A stretch of DNA of 6,335 nt from an uncultured Mycoplasmatota bacterium (GTDB lineage: Bacteria > Bacillota_I > Bacilli_A > RF39 > UBA660): contig CAMUBM010000050.1 in NCBI GenBank assembly GCA_947087145.1, positions 1 through 6,335 on the forward strand. Reading direction: 5' to 3'. Each line of letters opens with the position of its first letter. Position 1 is the stretch's first letter. This document shows positions 1 through 6,157 of this stretch, piece by piece. Under the pieces are notes generated by a model that searched no databases, was not told the origin of the DNA, and saw only the letters and a program-made list of their open reading frames with translations. Both the position numbers and the translations under genes were made by a program.

Positions 1-21
1 GGAAAGAAGAAAGAGATATGA
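1..21 (+). CDS. Possible 3' end of an upstream gene (partial)
   Basis: Frame 1 reads six sense codons (G-K-K-K-E-I) and then a TGA at 19-21. That TGA overlaps the ATG of the Nudix gene in an ATGA arrangement, which is common between translationally coupled genes of one operon. The tail is lysine-rich, as many protein C-termini are. Too little is visible to say what the protein is. The alternative is that these bases are only a purine-rich leader for the Nudix gene, so confidence is low. Confidence 0.25.
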   Translation, partial: GKKKEI

Positions 22-491
22 CAAAGTATACATGGAAAAAAGAAGAATTTCCAAACCATTTAAAAGTTAAGCAAGTCTATGGAATTGCATTTTCTAATGA
101 AGAAAAAATATTGCTTCATAGTGAAGAAGGAGCCTACAAACTAACCGGAGGAAACCCTGAAAGTGGCGAAAACTATATAGAAACATTAAAAAGAGAATTT
201 TTAGAAGAAATAAATACAACGTTAGAAGACATTCACTATTTAGGCTATTTGGAAGTAAAAGAAGAAGGAAAAATTCCCTTTGCTCAAGTTCGTATGATAG
301 CAAAAATAAAAAATATAGGAAAACCTATAGTAGACATTGCAACAGGAAAAATGTACGAACAACATCTTGTAAGTAGTGAAAAAGTGAAAAATTATTTAAA
401 TTATGAAGAAGAGGGAAACAAGATGCTTGATGATGCAATAAAATTAGCCCGAGAAAAATATAGTTTTATTGCATCACAAGAAGAAAGATAG
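18..491 (+). CDS. Nudix hydrolase
   Basis: A 157-residue Nudix-fold pyrophosphohydrolase, a soluble cytoplasmic enzyme class that splits nucleoside diphosphates linked to another moiety (X) with Mg2+ or Mn2+. The Nudix box is complete in its catalytic residues: G45, E51, then R59-E60-F61-x-E63-E64, with E60, E63 and E64 in the metal-binding positions. The only departure is N66 where the consensus has Gly. The length is typical of a single-domain Nudix protein, and the strand before the box (residues 20-33) and the GG turn (44-45) fit the fold. The ATG is preceded by the purine-rich AAGAAGAAAGAGAT rather than a strong Shine-Dalgarno, and it overlaps a possible upstream stop (ATGA). The transglutaminase-like gene follows after 7 nt, so the two are probably co-transcribed. 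The substrate cannot be read from the sequence: nucleotide pool cleaning, NAD or sugar-nucleotide hydrolysis, or RNA cap removal are all possible. Confidence 0.9.
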   Translation: MTKYTWKKEEFPNHLKVKQVYGIAFSNEEKILLHSEEGAYKLTGGNPESGENYIETLKREFLEEINTTLEDIHYLGYLEVKEEGKIPFAQVRMIAKIKNIGKPIVDIATGKMYEQHLVSSEKVKNYLNYEEEGNKMLDDAIKLAREKYSFIASQEER

Positions 492-498
492 ATCTAAA

Positions 499-1071
499 AT
501 GACTAGAAAAGAAATATATAAGAAAATAAAAACCCCAGAAGAACTCTATCAATTTATGCAAAAATACATGCAATATGGCTATATTTCTAAAAATAAGGAA
601 ATATACACTTTAGAAAATAAAGATTTCCAAAACAATTGGTGGAAGGAATATAGATTGGCTTCAAGAGAAGAAATTTTACAATATGGGGTAGGAACTTGTT
701 GGGATCAAGTAGAACTAGAAAGAGATTGGTTTCTAAGAAACAACCAAGAATTCCTAACATTCTATGAGATGGTATATGTGAAATATACTAACCCTTATCC
801 AACACATACTTTTTTAGTCTATAAAGACAAAATGACAAAACAATGGTGTTGGTTCGAAAATGCCGATGATAATAACAGAGGAATACACAGATTTTCTAAT
901 TTACAAGACTTAATAAAATCTCAAAGAAAACAATATATTTTACAACTAGAAAACTATGCAATTACAGAAGAAGAAAAAAATAAAATTATTCTTAAAAAAT
1001 ATAACAAACCAAAAGAAGGAGAAACTGCAGAACAATTTATAAATACTATTTTAGAACAAGAAAATAGATAG
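499..1071 (+). CDS. Transglutaminase-like (papain-fold) superfamily protein
   Basis: A 190-residue soluble protein with the signature of the transglutaminase-like cysteine protease fold. C67 lies in a GTCWDQ motif at the start of a helix, H103 in PTHTF on a strand, and the acid is probably E120 in WFENA, giving a Cys-His-acid triad in the correct order. The WFENA segment followed by RGIHRF (residues 127-132) is a pattern I recall from small bacterial transglutaminase-like proteins. No signal peptide or membrane segment is visible, so it is probably cytoplasmic. The start chosen is the ATG 7 nt after the Nudix stop. An in-frame ATG at 469 would add 10 polar residues and overlap the Nudix gene by 23 nt, which is less likely. 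AAGAAGAAAGA upstream may serve as a weak purine-rich ribosome site, much like the one before the Nudix gene. Bacterial members act as proteases, deamidases, amidases or peptide cyclases. The reaction and partner here are unknown. Confidence 0.82.
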   Translation: MTRKEIYKKIKTPEELYQFMQKYMQYGYISKNKEIYTLENKDFQNNWWKEYRLASREEILQYGVGTCWDQVELERDWFLRNNQEFLTFYEMVYVKYTNPYPTHTFLVYKDKMTKQWCWFENADDNNRGIHRFSNLQDLIKSQRKQYILQLENYAITEEEKNKIILKKYNKPKEGETAEQFINTILEQENR

Positions 1072-1089
1072 AAAATTAAAATTACTTTT

Positions 1090-1110
1090 TATGATACAAT
1101 AAAAGAGGTG
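1090..1110 (+). promoter_or_regulatory. Extended -10 promoter and RBS of the RhuM-remnant/repair-enzyme unit
   Basis: TATGATACAAT at 1090-1100 contains an extended -10 (TG-A-TACAAT, -10 hexamer 1095-1100). No good -35 lies 17-18 nt upstream (AAAATT or GAAAAT), but extended -10 promoters can work without one. AGAGGTG at 1104-1110 is the ribosome site for the ATG at 1116. A start site about 7 nt after the hexamer would fall inside the ribosome site, implying a very short leader. The same TATGATACAAT and AGGTGAC words precede recD2, which supports a genuine module. The call rests on sequence only. Confidence 0.45.
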
Positions 1111-1115
1111 ACTAA

Positions 1116-1303
1116 ATGAAAAATAATTTACAAATGACTACTCACGACTTTTTAATATATCGTGATGATAATAACGATATCAAAGTGAATGTGTTATTAA
1201 TCAACAATGATATTTGGTTACCCAAAATTTGATTGCTGAATTATTTGAAGTCGGAAGAAGTACTATAACAGAACATAACAATAATATTTTAAAGGATGGA
1301 GAA
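1116..1303 (+). pseudogene. RhuM-family protein, N-terminal fragment, frameshifted
   Basis: From the ATG at 1116 the reading is M-K-N-N-L-Q-M... through DFLIYRDD and NNDIWL, then it stops at TGA 1230-1232. Stepping back one base after the TTA codon at 1218-1220 continues as TQNLIAELFEVGRSTITEH and ends at KDGE. The joined reading matches what I know of the N-terminus of RhuM (virulence RhuM) proteins: an exposed strand, the I-W-L-T-Q word, a helix-turn-helix-like A-E-L-F-x-V-x-x-S/P-T-I-x-E-H segment and K-D/E-G-E. RhuM proteins are around 300 or more residues. Only about 62 remain, and the rest is absent and replaced by an EVE-like domain. The lesion is consistent with loss of one A (TTAACC to TTACC). 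Reading the TGA as Trp does not help, because that frame hits TAA about 12 codons later. A good RBS and promoter are still in place, so a 38-residue peptide may be made. A sequencing indel cannot be excluded, but it would not restore the missing two thirds of RhuM. Confidence 0.72.
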
Positions 1304-1702
1304 CACGTCTTTTACCTTAATTGCTCTCCAAACGAATGGATAGTTCCAGCCAATCCAAAATGCTTTGATGTAATAGGGCATTTAGAAAAAGAAAAAAGAA
1401 TAGAATGGAAACAATCTAGTGCTATCCATGAAGGAGATATTGTCTATATCTATGTAGGAAGTCTCATATTTTGTATTCTTTATCGATTAAGAGCAATCAA
1501 AGTAAATATTCCAAGTAAGTATCAAGACGAAAACATAAAAACGACAAAAGTTATGGAGCTAGAACGAATAAAACAATACCAAGAAGGAACCATTTCCTTT
1601 GAAAAATTAAAATCATGGGGAATAAGAGCCATACGCGGTCCAAGCAAAATAACGAAAGAAATCTCACATAAAATAAAGGAGGAAGAAACTTGCGAAAATT
1701 AA
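1214..1702 (+). CDS. Chimeric ORF: RhuM N-terminal piece joined to an EVE/PUA-like domain
   Basis: This open frame (162 codons from TTG 1214) begins within the RhuM remnant (residues 1-30) and passes at about base 1303 into a different domain (residues about 41-155). The second part has EWIVPANPKCFDV, W65-K-Q, G74-D-I-V-Y-I-Y-V-G, RLRAIKVNIP and, near the end, W135-GIRAIRGPSKIT. This is the pattern of EVE-like (PUA-superfamily) domains often found at the N-terminus of restriction-type or HNH proteins. EVE domains bind modified bases in nucleic acids, so base or RNA recognition is an inference here. The TTG at 1214 has no ribosome site, so it is a weak start. The well-supported start is the ATG at 1116, which reaches this frame only by a frameshift. 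No independent start with an RBS is evident at the domain edge near 1304-1339. The gene may therefore be poorly expressed, or an intact 195-196-residue fusion if the indel is an error. Its end overlaps the repair-enzyme gene by 13 nt, suggesting translational coupling. Confidence 0.6.
   Translation: MVTQNLIAELFEVGRSTITEHNNNILKDGEHVFYLNCSPNEWIVPANPKCFDVIGHLEKEKRIEWKQSSAIHEGDIVYIYVGSLIFCILYRLRAIKVNIPSKYQDENIKTTKVMELERIKQYQEGTISFEKLKSWGIRAIRGPSKITKEISHKIKEEETCEN
1675..1682 (+). promoter_or_regulatory. Strong RBS that fixes the TTG start of the repair enzyme
   Basis: AAAGGAGG is a near-perfect Shine-Dalgarno, 7 nt before the TTG at 1690. It lies inside the 3' end of the EVE-like frame. It supports TTG rather than the in-frame ATG at 1720, which would cut into the P-loop. 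Confidence 0.8.
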
Positions 1703-3870
1703 TTATCTTAAGAGGTGCCATGGGAGCAGGCAAATCTACTTTTATTAAAGAAAATCATTTAGAAAATTATACCCTTTGTCCTGATACCTTTCGGCTTTTT
1801 CTTCATGCACCAGAAATGACATCAGAGTATACAGAAAAAATACCACAATATGACAATCAAAAAGTATGGTCACTTTTGTACTATTTTTTAGAAGAACGCA
1901 TGAAAAAAGGAGAATTTACTATTATTGATGCAGTGCATGCTTATAAAGAAGATTTTTCTATGTATAAAAAATTAGCAGAGAAATATCGCTATCGAACCTT
2001 TGTGATAGATTTTACAAAAATTCCTATAGAAGAAGTTTTAAAAAGAAATCTAACAAGAGAAGTCTATAAAATTGTTCCAGAAAATTCTATAAAAAGAGTG
2101 TACAAAGCCTTCGAAAAAGAAGAAATACCGAAAAGCTTTCAAATTATTGAAAAAGAAACCTGGCGAGTTTTATTAAATACAGATCCAGTAGATAAAAACA
2201 GCTACCAAAATATCCATATCTTCGGAGATATTCACGGTTGTATCAACCCAATAAAAACATATTTTAAAGAACACCCCTTAAAAGAAGAAGATGCCTATAT
2301 TTTTCTAGGGGACTATTTCGATAGAGGAGTAGAAAATGTCGAAATATTCACCTTTTTAAGCAGGTTACAAGAAAAGAAAAATTGTATATTCTTAATAGGA
2401 AACCATGAAGATAAACTTTATAAATATGCTTGCAACGACCCTTATAAAAAAGATTTAGATAGCCAAAGAACAATACAAGAATTAGAAAATGCTGGAATAC
2501 AGAAAAAGGAGATAAGAGGATTTATTAAAAAACTTTCCCAAGTCCTTTTCATAACATTTAGAGGAAAAACATATTTTCTAAACCATGGGGGAGTTCCTTT
2601 CTTTCCAGAAAAGTCTCTCGATTTTTATAGTACCAATGCATTTTTATATGGCATCGATAATTACGAAATGGATATTGACAAATTGTACCAAGAATTCATG
2701 GAAAAAAATAAGACAAAAATTATTCAAATCCATGGTCATAGAAACTACCAAAACAAAGAAATAGATACCTATAACTATTCTTATAATCTAGATGGAAACA
2801 TAGAACATGGAGGGTATTTAAGAGTTCTTTCCTTACTAGACGATGGAACGTATTCTACGACCTGTCTACCCAATCCCATTTACAATCCAAATATAGAAGA
2901 AGAAAACAATGTTTTTACGCTTATTGAAACGTTAAGAAACAACAAATATGTCTATGAGCGTGAATTAACTCCTACCATTTCTTCCTTTAACTTCACAAAA
3001 GAAGCATTCTACAATCACATATGGGATACAATTACAACCAAAGCAAGAGGATTATTTCTAGATACCAAAAATTATAGAGTAGTAGCAAGAAGTTATAATA
3101 AATTTTTTAAAGTAGGAGAAAGAAAAGAAACAAAGATAGAACTTCTCCAAGAAAAACAATTTTATCCCGTTTCCTTCTATTTAAAATACAATGGCTTCTT
3201 AGGCATACTATCTTACCAAGAGAACGATTTCTTCTTTGCTTCCAAATCAACCAATACTGGAGAGTATGTCGAATATTTTAAAACGATATTTTATGAGTTG
3301 TATAACAAAAAACAAAGAGAGGCCATAAAAGAAAAAATTAGAAAAGAAAATATGAGTTTCCTTTTTGAAGTCATCGACCCCATAAATGACCCACACATTA
3401 TAGAATACCAAAAGCCAACCCTTATTCTTTTAGATATGATTTCCAATCAAACCCAAGAAAAAAGAAACTCTTATGAAGTTTTAAAAACTTTTGGAGAAGA
3501 AAACAATATAGAAGTAAAACAATGTAGTTTTACGGCGAAAAATAAAGAAGAATTCTTAAGAATTTACGAAGAAGTAACCCAAGAAGAATACCAATACCAA
3601 GGACAATACATAGAGGGGTTTGTTTTAGAAGATGCAAGTGGTTTTCAAACAAAAATCAAAACAGAATATTACAGCAAATGGAAATACTTACGTGGAAAGA
3701 TGGAGAAAGCCTTGCAAAAGAATGATTTTATTTGCGAAGTAAAAGAACCTTTAGAAAGAGAATTTATGGCTTATTTAAAAGAAAAATATGAGAATCAAGA
3801 ATTACAAAATAAGAAAATAACCATCATTGAAGAAAGAAAAAACTTTTTAAAAGAAAAATCGAAAAATTAG
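1690..3870 (+). CDS. Trifunctional polynucleotide kinase-phosphatase-RNA ligase
   Basis: A 726-residue cytoplasmic enzyme that appears to combine all three steps of RNA end-healing and sealing. Residues 1-165 form a P-loop kinase: Walker A G9-A-M-G-A-G14-K15-S16-T17, D32 in CPDTFR as the likely general base, and a lid with R119-N-L-T-R123. Residues 174-395 form a calcineurin-like metallophosphoesterase: D180-I-H182-G, G207-D208 and D211-R-G, G237-N238-H239-E240, N298-H299-G-G and H348-G-H350, all metal or phosphate ligands. Residues about 430-726 form a nucleotidyltransferase ligase. K499 in KYNG is the predicted AMP-accepting lysine (motif I). Before it come A452-R453-G454 and the KFFKVGE segment (471-477) seen in T4 Rnl1/Trl1-type ligases. 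F559-E560 is motif III, E642-G-F-V motif IV and K655-I-K657 motif V. The order matches bacterial Pnkp of the Hen1/Pnkp system, but that enzyme is longer (about 870 residues), and the ligase signatures here look closer to the Rnl1 family. No hen1 methyltransferase is adjacent. The TTG start has a strong RBS. All catalytic residues are present, so it is probably active. The likely substrate is nuclease-cut tRNA, which is inferred. Confidence 0.88.
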   Translation: MRKLIILRGAMGAGKSTFIKENHLENYTLCPDTFRLFLHAPEMTSEYTEKIPQYDNQKVWSLLYYFLEERMKKGEFTIIDAVHAYKEDFSMYKKLAEKYRYRTFVIDFTKIPIEEVLKRNLTREVYKIVPENSIKRVYKAFEKEEIPKSFQIIEKETWRVLLNTDPVDKNSYQNIHIFGDIHGCINPIKTYFKEHPLKEEDAYIFLGDYFDRGVENVEIFTFLSRLQEKKNCIFLIGNHEDKLYKYACNDPYKKDLDSQRTIQELENAGIQKKEIRGFIKKLSQVLFITFRGKTYFLNHGGVPFFPEKSLDFYSTNAFLYGIDNYEMDIDKLYQEFMEKNKTKIIQIHGHRNYQNKEIDTYNYSYNLDGNIEHGGYLRVLSLLDDGTYSTTCLPNPIYNPNIEEENNVFTLIETLRNNKYVYERELTPTISSFNFTKEAFYNHIWDTITTKARGLFLDTKNYRVVARSYNKFFKVGERKETKIELLQEKQFYPVSFYLKYNGFLGILSYQENDFFFASKSTNTGEYVEYFKTIFYELYNKKQREAIKEKIRKENMSFLFEVIDPINDPHIIEYQKPTLILLDMISNQTQEKRNSYEVLKTFGEENNIEVKQCSFTAKNKEEFLRIYEEVTQEEYQYQGQYIEGFVLEDASGFQTKIKTEYYSKWKYLRGKMEKALQKNDFICEVKEPLEREFMAYLKEKYENQELQNKKITIIEERKNFLKEKSKN

Positions 3871-3897
3871 GAGAACAAATATTTGTTTTCTTTTTTT
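3871..3897 (+). terminator. Intrinsic terminator after the repair enzyme
   Basis: Immediately after the TAG stop, the 20-bp near-palindrome GAGAACAAAT/ATTTGTTTTC (3871-3890) can fold into an 8-bp stem with one G-U pair and an ATAT loop. It is followed by seven T residues (3891-3897). The stem is A/T-rich, so it may be leaky. Its right arm also holds the likely -35 of the recD2 promoter. Confidence 0.7.
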
Positions 3898-3911
3898 CTG
3901 TATGATACAAT
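3883..3911 (+). promoter_or_regulatory. Promoter of recD2
   Basis: TTGTTT (3883-3888) is a half-matching -35. It is separated by 17 nt from TACAAT (3906-3911), which carries an upstream TG giving an extended -10. The whole TATGATACAAT word (3901-3911) is identical to the one at 1090-1100. AGGTGA at 3919-3924 is the ribosome site, 6 nt before the recD2 ATG. The predicted start site is close to the ribosome site, so the leader is short. The spacing makes this the better of the two promoters in the window. Confidence 0.6.
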
Positions 3912-3930
3912 CGTTTGTAGGTGACGCATC

Positions 3931-6123
3931 ATGAAACTTATCAAAGGAAAAATTAGAACAACAATATATAAAAATGAAAATGGTTTCTTTGTCGGAACAT
4001 TTCGTGTGAAAGAAACAAACGAATCTGAAATGCAAGAATTTATCAACAAAACTATCACGATTACAGGAACTATTTTAGATCCCAATGAAGAAGAAACGTA
4101 TATTTTATACGGAGAATATACAAGACACGAACGATTTGGCTTTCAATACAAAATTATGAGTTACGAAAAAGAAAAACTAACCAATGGAGATGCAGTCATA
4201 GAGTTTCTATCAAGTTCTTTAATCAAAGGGTGTGGAGAAAAAACAGCCAGAAAAATTGTCGAAACCTTAGGTGAAAAAGCCATTGATTTAATCAAAGAAA
4301 ACAAAAACAATTTACTTTTAGTTCCTGCTATGACCGAAAAAAGAGCAGAGACCATCTACCAAGCCATCCTCGCCCATTCCTCAAGTGACGATTTAATCAT
4401 TGAACTAAAAACGTTAGGATTTTCAGTGGGAGAAGCAACAAGAATTATCAAAAAATACAAAGAAAAAGCAAGTGACTTCCTCCACAATAATTTATATTTA
4501 TTTAAAAAAATTATTGATTTTAATAAATTAGACTATATTTATACCAAAAACTTTGATGCCGAAAGTGAAATTCGCAAAAAAGAATGTATTTTAGAAACCA
4601 TGAAACGCATCAGCGATACAGCAGGAGACATCTATTATTACAAAGAAGAAATTTATGAGGGATTAAAAAATTATTTTCGAATTTTACTGACAGAAGAAGA
4701 ATATACGACACTACTAGAAGACCTTGCTATGTCAAGACATATCGTTAAACTAGGAGAAAAATATTATCTACTCGAAAACTACGATAGAGAACATAATATT
4801 AGAGACAACCTAGAAGCCATCCTAGCTTTACCAAAAAAAGAAATCGCTGATTTTGATACCCAAATAAAAAGTTTAGAAGAAAGTTTAAATGTTTCCTATA
4901 ATATTGACCAAAAAAAAGCCATCAAAAATGCTTTAGAAAATCGGGTTTCCATAATTTCTGGAGGTCCAGGAACAGGAAAAACTACCATTATTAATGCCAT
5001 TACTAGACTTTATATTTCCATGTATAAATTATCTCCTATTGATTGCATGACCAATATTGCTCTTTTGGCACCCACGGGAAGAGCCAGTAAAAAACTAGCA
5101 GAGTCTACCCACTTGCCAGCCATGACCATCCATCGTTACTTAAAATGGAACAAAGACACTAATGATTTTGCTATTAATGAATACAACAAAAATCACCATC
5201 GTTTGATTATCGTCGACGAAGTAAGTATGATTGATACCCATCTTTTCGACTCGCTTTTAAGAGGTTTAGATGCAAGTATTCAACTTATATTAGTAGGAGA
5301 CACCTTTCAACTTCCAAGTGTAGGAGCTGGACTCATCCTAAATGATTTAGTTGCCAGTGATTTATTTTCCTACAACCCATTAGATAAGATTTATCGTCAA
5401 AGCGAAAACTCTTACATTGCTTATTTAGCAAAAGAAATTAAAGACCATAATTTAAGTGAAAACTTCACCGATAAAAAAGACGACTACAACTTTTTTGAAA
5501 CGGAAAGCAAACATATTACCAAAATGATTATGGAAATATGCAAGAAAAGTTTAGAAAAAGGCCTAAAAGTCGATGATATACAAATACTTGCCCCAATGTA
5601 CAAAGGCGAAAATGGGATAGATAATCTAAATCTAGCCTTACAAGAACTCTTTAATCCTGAGAAAAAAGAATTAAAAGAACTAAAATTTGGAGACATCACC
5701 TACCGGGAGCAAGACAAAGTACTACAACTCGTCAATAATCCGGATTGCAATGTCTACAATGGAGACATTGGCTATATAAAGAGTATTGAAACTCGTTTTA
5801 ATCCCAGAAAAAAAGAAGTAGTAGTAATTGACTTTGATGGAAATTATGTTGAATACAACAAAGAAGACCTATACATGATTAAACATGCCTATGCAATCAC
5901 TATCCATAAAAGCCAAGGAAGCGAATTTCCTCATGTTATTTTACCAATTAGCAAAAATTATTACAAAATGCTTTATAACAAACTCATATATACAGGGGTA
6001 TCCAGAGCCAAAAAGAGTCTTGTTCTTGTTGGAGAAAAGCATTCATTCTTAATGGCTATGAATAACGATTACTCTAGCAACCGAAAAACATCTTTAAAAG
6101 AAGTTTTGTTGCATAATCTATAA
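3931..6123 (+). CDS. recD2: RecD2-type ATP-dependent DNA helicase
   Basis: A 730-residue superfamily 1B 5'-to-3' DNA helicase of the RecD2 (YrrC) type, found in bacteria often without RecBCD partners and linked to DNA repair and replication-fork maintenance. The N-terminal about 80 residues fit the OB-like domain of this family. Residues 88-180 hold helix-hairpin-helix-like segments (LIKGCGEKTARKIV at 97-110), and a linker region runs to about 320. The motor motifs are all present: Q327 (Q motif), Walker A G344-G-P-G-T-G-K350-T-T, motif Ia APTGRASK (380-387), D429-E430-V-S-M-I-D (motif II), G456-D-T-F-Q-L-P-S-V-G (motif III), Y488-R-Q, the SH3-like insert region around 585-645, I658-H-K-S-Q-G-S-E (motif V) and Y687-T-G-V-S-R692-A-K (motif VI with the arginine finger). 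Length is within the family range. The start has AGGTGA at good spacing and its own promoter, so it is transcribed apart from the repair unit upstream. A small gene follows after 34 nt. Confidence 0.96.
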   Translation: MKLIKGKIRTTIYKNENGFFVGTFRVKETNESEMQEFINKTITITGTILDPNEEETYILYGEYTRHERFGFQYKIMSYEKEKLTNGDAVIEFLSSSLIKGCGEKTARKIVETLGEKAIDLIKENKNNLLLVPAMTEKRAETIYQAILAHSSSDDLIIELKTLGFSVGEATRIIKKYKEKASDFLHNNLYLFKKIIDFNKLDYIYTKNFDAESEIRKKECILETMKRISDTAGDIYYYKEEIYEGLKNYFRILLTEEEYTTLLEDLAMSRHIVKLGEKYYLLENYDREHNIRDNLEAILALPKKEIADFDTQIKSLEESLNVSYNIDQKKAIKNALENRVSIISGGPGTGKTTIINAITRLYISMYKLSPIDCMTNIALLAPTGRASKKLAESTHLPAMTIHRYLKWNKDTNDFAINEYNKNHHRLIIVDEVSMIDTHLFDSLLRGLDASIQLILVGDTFQLPSVGAGLILNDLVASDLFSYNPLDKIYRQSENSYIAYLAKEIKDHNLSENFTDKKDDYNFFETESKHITKMIMEICKKSLEKGLKVDDIQILAPMYKGENGIDNLNLALQELFNPEKKELKELKFGDITYREQDKVLQLVNNPDCNVYNGDIGYIKSIETRFNPRKKEVVVIDFDGNYVEYNKEDLYMIKHAYAITIHKSQGSEFPHVILPISKNYYKMLYNKLIYTGVSRAKKSLVLVGEKHSFLMAMNNDYSSNRKTSLKEVLLHNL

Positions 6124-6157
6124 GTTTTTCTCCATACTAGTACTAAGGAGTGATTGT

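Noticed and set aside
94..303. Reverse-strand 69-codon frame with a Leu/Phe-rich, membrane-like sequence
   Set aside because: It is the complement of Lys/Glu-rich Nudix coding sequence, which always reads as hydrophobic in antisense. It has no RBS or independent support.
469..498. Earlier ATG for the transglutaminase-like gene
   Set aside because: It would add 10 charged residues not needed by the fold and overlap the Nudix gene by 23 nt. The ATG at 499 sits 7 nt after the Nudix stop.
1072..1115. Terminator after the transglutaminase-like gene
   Set aside because: The 44-nt gap has A/T runs but no convincing stem followed by a T tract, so read-through into the next unit is possible.
1218..1232. 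Programmed -1 frameshift at TTACCCAAAATTTGA in the RhuM remnant
   Set aside because: No X-XXY-YYZ slippery heptamer is in the correct phase and no downstream pseudoknot is evident. The rest of rhuM is also missing, so a decayed gene is simpler.
1230..1271. TGA read as tryptophan (alternative genetic code)
   Set aside because: Reading through TGA in the 1116 frame meets TAA about 12 codons later and gives sequence unlike RhuM. TGG encodes Trp throughout and no other gene has an in-frame TGA.
3847..4085. Reverse-strand open frames of 62-72 codons across the recD2 start
   Set aside because: They run antisense over the 3' end of the repair gene, the terminator, the promoter and the start of recD2. 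They are rich in Phe/Ile/Ser from the A-rich coding strand and show no family motif.
6135..6142. TACTAGTA palindrome between recD2 and the small gene as an operator
   Set aside because: It is only 8 bp, has no second copy near a promoter, and such words are expected by chance in AT-rich DNA.
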